Assembly (NCBI RefSeq): GCF_000276665.1 | Contig: NW_004955429.1 | Span: 3,824,184 to 3,888,183, forward strand | Direction of reading: 5' to 3' | Length of the DNA stretch: 64,000 nucleotides | From: Chinchilla lanigera | Lineage: Eukaryota; Chordata; Mammalia; Rodentia; Chinchillidae | In this document: positions 57,717 through 64,000 of the stretch, one piece after another | Numbering within the stretch: the first letter of the stretch is position 1 | Layout of the letters: each line of letters starts with the position of its first letter | The notes under the pieces: model-generated | What the model saw: only the letters and a program-made list of their open reading frames with translations | Database searches by the model: none | What the model was told of the DNA's origin: nothing | Position numbers and translations under genes: made by a program

Positions 57717-58205
57717 TAGTTGTGATATGTCAACTTGACTGGAGTTAGCATCACTTGGTAGCTTAGTGAGATCTTGGTGCATCTGTAGATGATTGACATG
57801 TAGGCAGGAAACATGCGCATAGCACCAACCAAGAGGTTTGTTGCTTGGGCAGAATAAAAAAGGAGCAAAGGGTCTTTGCCTTTTTCAGAGGACCTCCAAT
57901 CTTTGCCATTGCCTTTTGACATAGGTCTCCAGTTTCTAGCACATGCTCTCCAGCCTTCCTTTAGCTTCCTCACACACTCACACTAGTGACTCTGCAGTTA
58001 GCTTCCACGCCTTTGACCTTAGGCTGCTACTAGATCCTCCACCTCTCCAGAATACAAGTATCCATTCTGAATTCTTCTGTGTTTGATCCAACAGACAGCC
58101 ACTGAGATTCTTCCACTTCTGATCCTCTAAGTCTACCTAATAAATCTCTTATGTAATCATACGCATATTTTATGTAGCATCTGTTCCTCTAGAGAACCCT
58201 AAACA
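57717..58205 (+). mobile_element. Solo LTR-like repeat, mammal-wide type
   Basis: It opens 'tgatatgtcaacttgactgg' and ends with 'cctaataaatctcttatgta' (polyadenylation signal) and 'ctgttcctctagagaaccct'. This start and end pair is familiar from old mammalian retrovirus-like LTRs, although I cannot name the subfamily. No internal region is present. Confidence 0.65.
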
Positions 58206-58870
58206 CCATCCATGTGATTCTCTTACTACTTTCCAATTTTCTGCTGAAATTTTTAATCTTATTTCATTCTCTGCACATATTAACATAGTCACTTAAAGCT
58301 TTTCTCAGATGGAAATGTCTCTTTTAACATATATTTCATAGAATGCAAACATATTAACTTCCTGAGCATCTTCCTGAAATATATGCATCCTACTTATGAG
58401 CTGCTTTGCACTTGAGGAAATTAAAAGATACTTGTTTCAAAACAAGCCTCATGTTGTATATAACTCCCTCACATAAAACAGACTAGCAAAAATCCTGCAT
58501 TGTTTGAAGCTATGGAAGGAAGCTATGACTTGAAGAGTCACAATTTTAAGTGCAGAAAACCTCACTAAGGTGAGCATGTTTTTCACCAGATTTCTTTTCC
58601 CTTCAAGACATTTGAATGATTGGGCTGGGGAGAAAGAGAAGAAACAAAAGCACTAGGCTACTCTAGTGCTTATAAGAATTTTGCAGATCTTGGGTGACAG
58701 TTTGGATTGATGCTACTAAAGGAGGCCAAATATGCAGTGTTAAGATATAAAAACAGTTTTTCCAATAAGTACTTTTGATTTTCACATGTATGAAGCAAAA
58801 TAAAGACAATTAGCTATAAAATGATAACCTATTATAATAAAGTTGCGCTTATTCTAAAAACATAAGACTA
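58206..58870. other. Unassigned DNA
   Basis: No gene or named repeat was recognised. Confidence 0.4.
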
Positions 58871-58955
58871 CTTTTTTTTTGGCACCAGGAATCGAACTCA
58901 TAACCTTGTACTTGCCAGGCAGGTGCTGTGCCGCTGAGCTAAATCCCCAGCCCCT
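58871..58955 (-). repeat. ID-type SINE, antisense
   Basis: A poly-T start is followed by 'ggcaccaggaatcgaactca', 'ccttgtacttgccaggcagg' and 'gctgagctaaatccccagcc'. The flanks carry short similar sequences ('agactact', 'agcctact'). Confidence 0.9.
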
Positions 58956-60398
58956 CAAGCCTACTTTAAATGGAAAAGCATTCAACATAATTCACCAGGT
59001 TAAAATAATATAATATAAAAAGCATATAATCATCCTAGCAGTGTACCAAATGTAGGAAAAGTATTTGATAAAATTCAACCCCTTTATGACAAAAAGTTAG
59101 CAAGGGAGGAAGAGAAAGAGCTTCATTAATATGGCATGGTAAAGATTATCTACAGAAAAAACTTTGCCAACATCATAAAATTAATGATAAACTATTAAAG
59201 GCTTTGCCACTAAACTAGGAATAAAGATGTGTGCTATCTCTGCATCAGCACTTCTATTCAACACTGTACTGAAAATGCTAGCCATTACATTCAGGAAGTA
59301 AAATGAATTGAAAGTATGACAAATAGAAAGGAAAAACCAAGCATGTTATATCATTCATAGTGAGAAGATTGTGTACATAAAAACCCTACATGAACAACAA
59401 ATTATTAGAATTAATCATCAATTTATTTTGTATACTCACAAGTAGCTAGACAACAAAATTGTAATACCATCAAAACATTAGACATAAAAAATATCTAACA
59501 AAATATGTGCAGGACCTTTTGCAGAAAAATTTTAGCACCTTATTGAGAGAAAATAAAGCCAAAATAAATGATAATGGCTTTTAGTATATGACATTGTAAA
59601 GATGTCATTTTTGCTACATTGATCTATAAATCAAATCAAAAATCCCAGCAGGGTTACATATTGGTATAAATTGACAAGCTCAGTTTATAATTCATATAGA
59701 GATACACAGTTCCAAGCATTATAAAAACAATTTTGAAAGGAACGAAAGTGTAGAATTTACATAAATGTTATTAGAACAATGATCATTGGTACAAACAGAG
59801 AAAATAAACATGAAACAACAGAATTCAGATTTATGACAAAGCTCCACAGAGAAACAGTGGGATCAACTGAATATATATAGAAATAACTGTGTTTTATCCA
59901 CACCTCACACCTACAAAAACATCAATTCTAGATGGATCAAAAATAATAAATTTCCAAAGAGAAGAGAAGAGAATATCTTTATGAACTTAAAGTGGGCAAA
60001 TATTTCTTAGTCATAACACAAGAACAGTAATTACTAAGGGAAGTCTGATAAGGTGGACATCATTGAAATGAACACTTTTTTTTCTCCAAAAAAGATGCCA
60101 TTAACAGTCATAAAATATTTCAATATCTACATTTGACAGAGGACATATACTCAGAATATGTGACAAATTCCAATGTCAATAATAAAAAGAAAACATTTTT
60201 AAATCAAAAAACTTAAGTATGAACTTCAGAAATGAAGATGTCCACATGACTAATAAGTACAAAAGAAAATATGTTTAGCCTCATTAGTTATAGGGGAAAT
60301 ATAAGTTGAAACCAAAATAGCATAACACTACATATCAGAAAGGCTAAAATTAAAAATTAACAATAGCATATGTTGGCAAGCATATGTAGCAAATTTTA

Positions 60399-60782
60399 CA
60401 GATATTCCTCATTTACTGACCTAATTTTTAACAGTTGTTTGGACTTACGACTCATCTTTTTTGTACAATTCTGTACATCGTGTTGATAGACCCTCAATGT
60501 CTTTTTTGTATAATACACCTTGTTTATGCAATACTATAATTTTTGCTGAATTTTATATTTTTATAATTTTTGCTCTAATTTTATATTCCATAATACATTA
60601 TAGTATTGCATGTAAGACTTATACAAATAAAAGCAGAGTCATCAAGTTGGAGTTTCCTTTGACCATTTCTTTGTTCTGAGTCTTGTAATGTACATGTTAT
60701 ATGTGATTCCTCATGTAGCAACCAATTCATTTAACAACCTAATTTCAGGAATGGAACTCGGCCATTAAATGAAGAATGTCTG
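60399..60782 (+). mobile_element. Tigger-like non-autonomous DNA transposon with inverted ends
   Basis: The left end 'cagatattcctcatttactg' (60399-60418) and the reverse complement of the right end, 'cagacattcttcatttaatg' (from 60782 leftward), match at about 17 of 20 positions. TA precedes the left end and TG follows the right end, as for a TA target with one mutation. The element is about 385 bp with no coding capacity. Related copies lie at 35436-35855 and 36067-37050. Confidence 0.75.
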
Positions 60783-60784
60783 TG

Positions 60785-61241
60785 TTACAGATTGTATCTA
60801 GATGTTCCCAGAAACCCTCACAGAATCACAGGTAGGGCTTTTTAGTGGTGACTGAATCTACAGTGTGTGATGCTTGGATTAAGAGTGTGATGCTGGCATT
60901 GATTTACAGTCCAATGCTAGGATTAAAGTTTCCCCATTCTGGGTATGAGTGCTACTTGTCCTAATAGCTGGAAGCCCAGACAGAATATGAAGGAAGAAAG
61001 AGGGCTGTTTTTGCTGCTTGTCACTTGCTACTTGCTGATTGTTACTTTGCTGCCTTCCTTCATTCTGCCCGTCATGAGCTGCTTCTTCTCTGTGATGTCT
61101 GTCTGCCATGCCACACTACCTTGGAGCCAGCCAACTATGAACTGAAACCTCTACAAACTGTGAGCTACAAGTAGCTTTTCTTCCTTTAACTTTGGATGTG
61201 AGGTGTTTTTGTCTCAGCTCTGAGAAAAGTAACTAAAACAG
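60785..61241 (+). mobile_element. MaLR-type solo LTR (ORR1/MT-like)
   Basis: It shares with 42090-42485 the blocks 'cctttggagccagc'-type text (as 'accttggagccagccaacta'), 'tgaactgaaacctctacaaa', 'cttttcttcctttaactttg' and the end 'aagtaactaaaaca'. It directly abuts the Tigger-like element. The open frame at 60945-61145 is inside it. Confidence 0.75.
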
Positions 61242-61740
61242 TCTGTATATTCAGATTTGACTGGAAGATGTTTACAACAATACAATCAATTTAGAAAAAC
61301 TCTTTGACAATAAAGAATCATATTTGCCTATCCTATTATTCAGCAACCTCACATGTAAGTATATCTTTGAGAAACAAACATATGACTATATACATCAAAA
61401 ATATGTATGAAAATGTGTATCCCTGCATTATTCATAGTAGTCAAAATTCCAAAGGCCCTTTGTAAATAGAGAATTTCTGGTATATTCACCAAAAAAGAAT
61501 ACAATACAGAAATTAAAATGAATTATTGCTATGTACAGATGAATACATCTCATATTTTAAATTGTTAAGCAAAAGAAATCAGACATAAAGGGTGCACAGT
61601 GTATCACTCAAAAATATAACATTACAAGATGAGAGTGTTTGTCTATGCTGTTAAATATGCAGTTAGTCTGGAGCAATGTTGTTGACCGTGAGAAACACAA
61701 GGAAGATGTCAGGAAATCAGTGGGGTCCCGTACCTTGTTC

Positions 61741-62690
61741 TGGATGGTGGTTTACTTACATGAGCTCATTTTATAAAAACCCATCAGCATCAAGTAAGAT
61801 TTGTGCTGTATATGTCATTTTATCCTATATGTATCATCCCTAAGTTTATAATCTAAAAGGTATTGTCAAAGTATTAAAATAGCATTATGGGAAATTTCTC
61901 TATTTCTATTTCTATTTGAGAAATGCTGCTGTCTTCTGAAAATATTTTGTATAAAAGCATCAATACAGCAGAATATTGCTTAATTATGTCTTAGTTATTT
62001 TTTTATTTGCACAATTTCAATTTGATGTATAAAAATACAAAAATATACAGTTAATAATATCATCTATGATGCCTTTAGGTGTATCAGGAAACCCGTAGTC
62101 AACAGAATTAGACCAAGAAGGATTTTATCAGCTTACAAAGGAACCCAAGAGGTTGGTGATTCCAAGGTTGCCCAATGCCTCAGCACCATTTTGAAGGATC
62201 AAATGTGTGTCATCTTACTGCCTTACCATCTTTATGGATCTGTTTTGTTGTAAATCTTTTGACAGCAATCATACGACATCTACAACAGTTCCCAGCATCA
62301 TATCCTCACAGTAGTACCCTTAAGCAGAAAAGGAAACCTTTTCCATGGTAGAACAAACAAAACATTTCTCTGAATCCCTTCAGCAGACTTTCCCTCATGT
62401 TTCATTAGTTACAGTTGTATAGCATGGCCTAGTTTAAACCAATTACAAGCAAAAGAAATAAGAGATTGCACCCAATTATACAAAATCTGTCAGAATCTAA
62501 CCCTGAAGCACTGAAAAGTAGATATCTGGATAGAATTAGAATTCTGACAGCAAAGAAGAAGGACAGAGAGACGACTGTTGGGATGGTAACCAAAAGCTTC
62601 AGCAGTAACAGCCAATTGAATCACAATAAAGAAAGCACAATATTAATAGTATATGGTATCATTCAAAATATTTGTAGTGCTATTAATTTT
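61741..62690. other. Unassigned DNA
   Basis: No gene recognised. The 62050-62680 part has moderate complexity and may be an old repeat. It precedes the retrocopy's 3' end. Confidence 0.4.
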
Positions 62691-62694
62691 TAAC

Positions 62695-64000
62695 TGTTCT
62701 TTATTTTTTATAGTTAAGCTGCTCACTTTAATTTTTAAAACTTGAAGAATATGTACAGTAGCTCAAACACTCAGTCTTTGTAAACCTCCATTGAGATCAA
62801 GGATTTCATTCATATGTACAAAATAAGGTTACCATTTTTTCACAATTTCATCTTAGTAACCTGTTTCATCCTATTGCTATTGTCCTAACCACTGAAAAAG
62901 TTTACAATAATTTACACAGAAATATTTTCAAAGTGCTTAAGAACAGCGATTCTTCTCTGGGACATTTACAGATGGCCTATACAATGTATGTACAGTGGTG
63001 TACACTATAGCACAAGTTTTATTGCTGGAATAGGGCTTTGTAGGGAAAATGCATATTTGGCCAGAGGTAGCAATACTGTCTAAAAATTTAAGGGTCATAG
63101 ATACTGCTTAACCATATCCAAAGCTGAAGTAGAATATGGAAAAGAACATTTTAAAAAATATATAAAAATAGTCACACATACAAGATTGAGCCACACAAAG
63201 GTACACTAATGGTTTTCCACATGGGAAGATGAGAGACTTTTGCTGTATGCTTAGCTACCATTCCAAAAGCATTATTATTGGTTTAAAACTCAAAGGTCAA
63301 GACAGATCTCAGAAGTCAAGCTAGATCATCCTCTGTGCTCAAAACTGGTATGATGGGTATGTATGTCTCACAGAAGCACTGTCTAGCAATATCTATTGAG
63401 AGGTTTTTCTTCTGTGGCCTTCAGGTATACAGGTTTGTTCGAGTTCATGCCCTTCGTGTGCTTGTGTTGCTATTTCTTCCACATCAAGTCGCCACCTACT
63501 GCGACCATTGCTCAGAGTAAGAGGGGAAGGATGGCCCAGGTGGCAGAAGTTCCTTTCGGGGGAACTCTGATCTCTGGTACTGCCTCCTTTGGCACTGTTG
63601 CCCATTTTCCTCTAGATTGTACCCACTGGGACAGAAGCAGGTATACTTTGGAGAATGTTTATTAATCTGCGGTACTGGCAGGCACGGGTATTCACATTCT
63701 CCATTCTTCATGTCCTCTTCCCTCTAGTTTTTACTTGATGTGTATACAAGTTCATGACAGATGATGATGATGTCTTGGGCATCATTAAGGCTGTTGACAA
63801 TAGTAACCAACTCTGATCCACTGAATTTATTGGTACCATAAACTGCTTCATTTTTCCCAGCTATCCAGTACACATGATCTTCAAATATTATTAGTGCAGG
63901 AGGGTGAGCCAGAAACTCCAGAGACTTTAGTACTATCCTATAATCTTGGCCATTCAAATCCACACTGGAAAATGTTCTTTGTAGTTCTGTTATCTATGTA
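62695..64000 (-). pseudogene. Processed pseudogene of VLDLR (3' half, running off the window)
   Basis: The parent gene encodes a single-pass LDL-receptor-family protein that binds apoE lipoproteins and reelin. This copy is intronless: minus-strand sequence from 64000 runs through S-S-V-D-L-N-G-Q-D (last YWTD propeller region), N-E-A-V-Y-G and L-N-D-A-Q-D-I-I, then an EGF module (C-E-Y-P-C-L-P ... G-Y-N-L-E-E-N-G). It continues through the membrane-proximal part, the transmembrane segment and the tail, ending D-D-L-A-stop (stop at 63318-63316). Breaks are an in-frame TAG at 63726-63724 (Trp position), loss of the adjoining Cys, a small deletion and frame change near 63585, and TGA in the membrane segment (63514-63512). 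The endocytosis motif reads N-K-P-V-Y instead of N-P-V-Y. The 3' UTR continues left to an AATAAA at 62705-62700. The poly-A remnant is weak, and the 5' end and far duplication lie outside the window. Confidence 0.93.

Larger units (their letters stand above)
58965..61740 (+). mobile_element. Old L1 (L1M-type) ORF2-3' UTR relic, twice interrupted
   Basis: 58965-60397 reads as ORF2-derived text: 'gtatttgataaaattcaacc', 'ctctgcatcagcacttctat', 'gaaaatgctagccattacat', 'attctagatggatcaaaaat' and 'gctccacagagaaacagtgg'. 61245-61740 continues with 'gtgtatccctgcattattca' and 'agcaaaagaaatcagacata'. A Tigger-like element and a MaLR LTR occupy the middle. Heavily mutated. Confidence 0.75.

Noticed and set aside
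63393..63605. Minus-strand 70-codon frame as a separate small gene
   Set aside because: It is the frame-shifted reading of the VLDLR pseudogene's membrane and tail region.

Overview
This is a gene-poor, AT-rich stretch of a mammalian nuclear genome, almost certainly from a rodent. The evidence is the repeat content: tRNA-Ala-derived ID-type SINEs, B1 (7SL-derived) SINEs, ID/B1 composite SINEs, L1 LINEs of several ages, MaLR/MLT1-type solo LTRs, MIR elements and DNA transposon relics. The ID variant (box A like 'TAGCTCAGCGGCAAAGCG', 3' end 'CGGTACCGG' followed by poly-A) differs from the mouse, rat and ground-squirrel forms as I remember them. I would guess a non-muroid lineage such as Castorimorpha (beaver or kangaroo rat), but this is weak inference. 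Two 100-base N runs (2861-2960 and 27455-27554) are assembly gaps, and both fall inside SINEs.

No intact protein-coding gene is visible. The one clear gene-derived feature is a processed pseudogene of the very-low-density-lipoprotein receptor (VLDLR) on the minus strand at the right end. It runs from about 62695 to beyond 64000 and holds the last propeller blade, an EGF module, the transmembrane segment, the cytoplasmic tail and the 3' UTR, all without introns and with several stops. It seems to come from the splice form lacking the O-glycosylated exon. All other short open frames are chance or repeat-derived.

Layout. 1-6860: unassigned DNA, composite SINEs and an ancient repeat holding gap 1. 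6860-8485: a MaLR LTR split by an L1, itself split by an ID SINE. 9650-10500: an old L1. 11095-19900: mostly unassigned, with MIRs, simple repeats, an LTR-like block and a tandem duplication of about 150 bp. 19920-22560: an old L1 with nested SINEs and a GATA repeat, then a MaLR LTR. 25669-25735: an interstitial telomeric repeat. 26640-32915: old L1 fragments with nested SINEs (one holding gap 2), an LTR-like segment and two head-to-head mariner transposase relics. 34700-37970: L1 3' ends, Tigger-like DNA elements, a 5'-inverted L1 and a poly-A-tailed insertion with LTR-like sequence and a 17-bp target duplication. 38010-43370: MIRs and stacked L1s, including a recognisable but dead ORF2 with a MaLR LTR inside. 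44098-58205: scattered MaLR/MLT1 LTRs, ID SINEs and L1 ends in unassigned DNA. 58965-61740: an old L1 interrupted by a Tigger-like element and an abutting MaLR LTR. 62695-64000: the VLDLR retrocopy.

The features do not act together as a pathway. The window records layered retrotransposition, and its value is in the nested insertions, target-site duplications and lineage-specific families. I found no CRISPR array, operon, RNA gene or other novel molecular system. Family names come from recognition by eye and remembered consensus sequences, not from a search.
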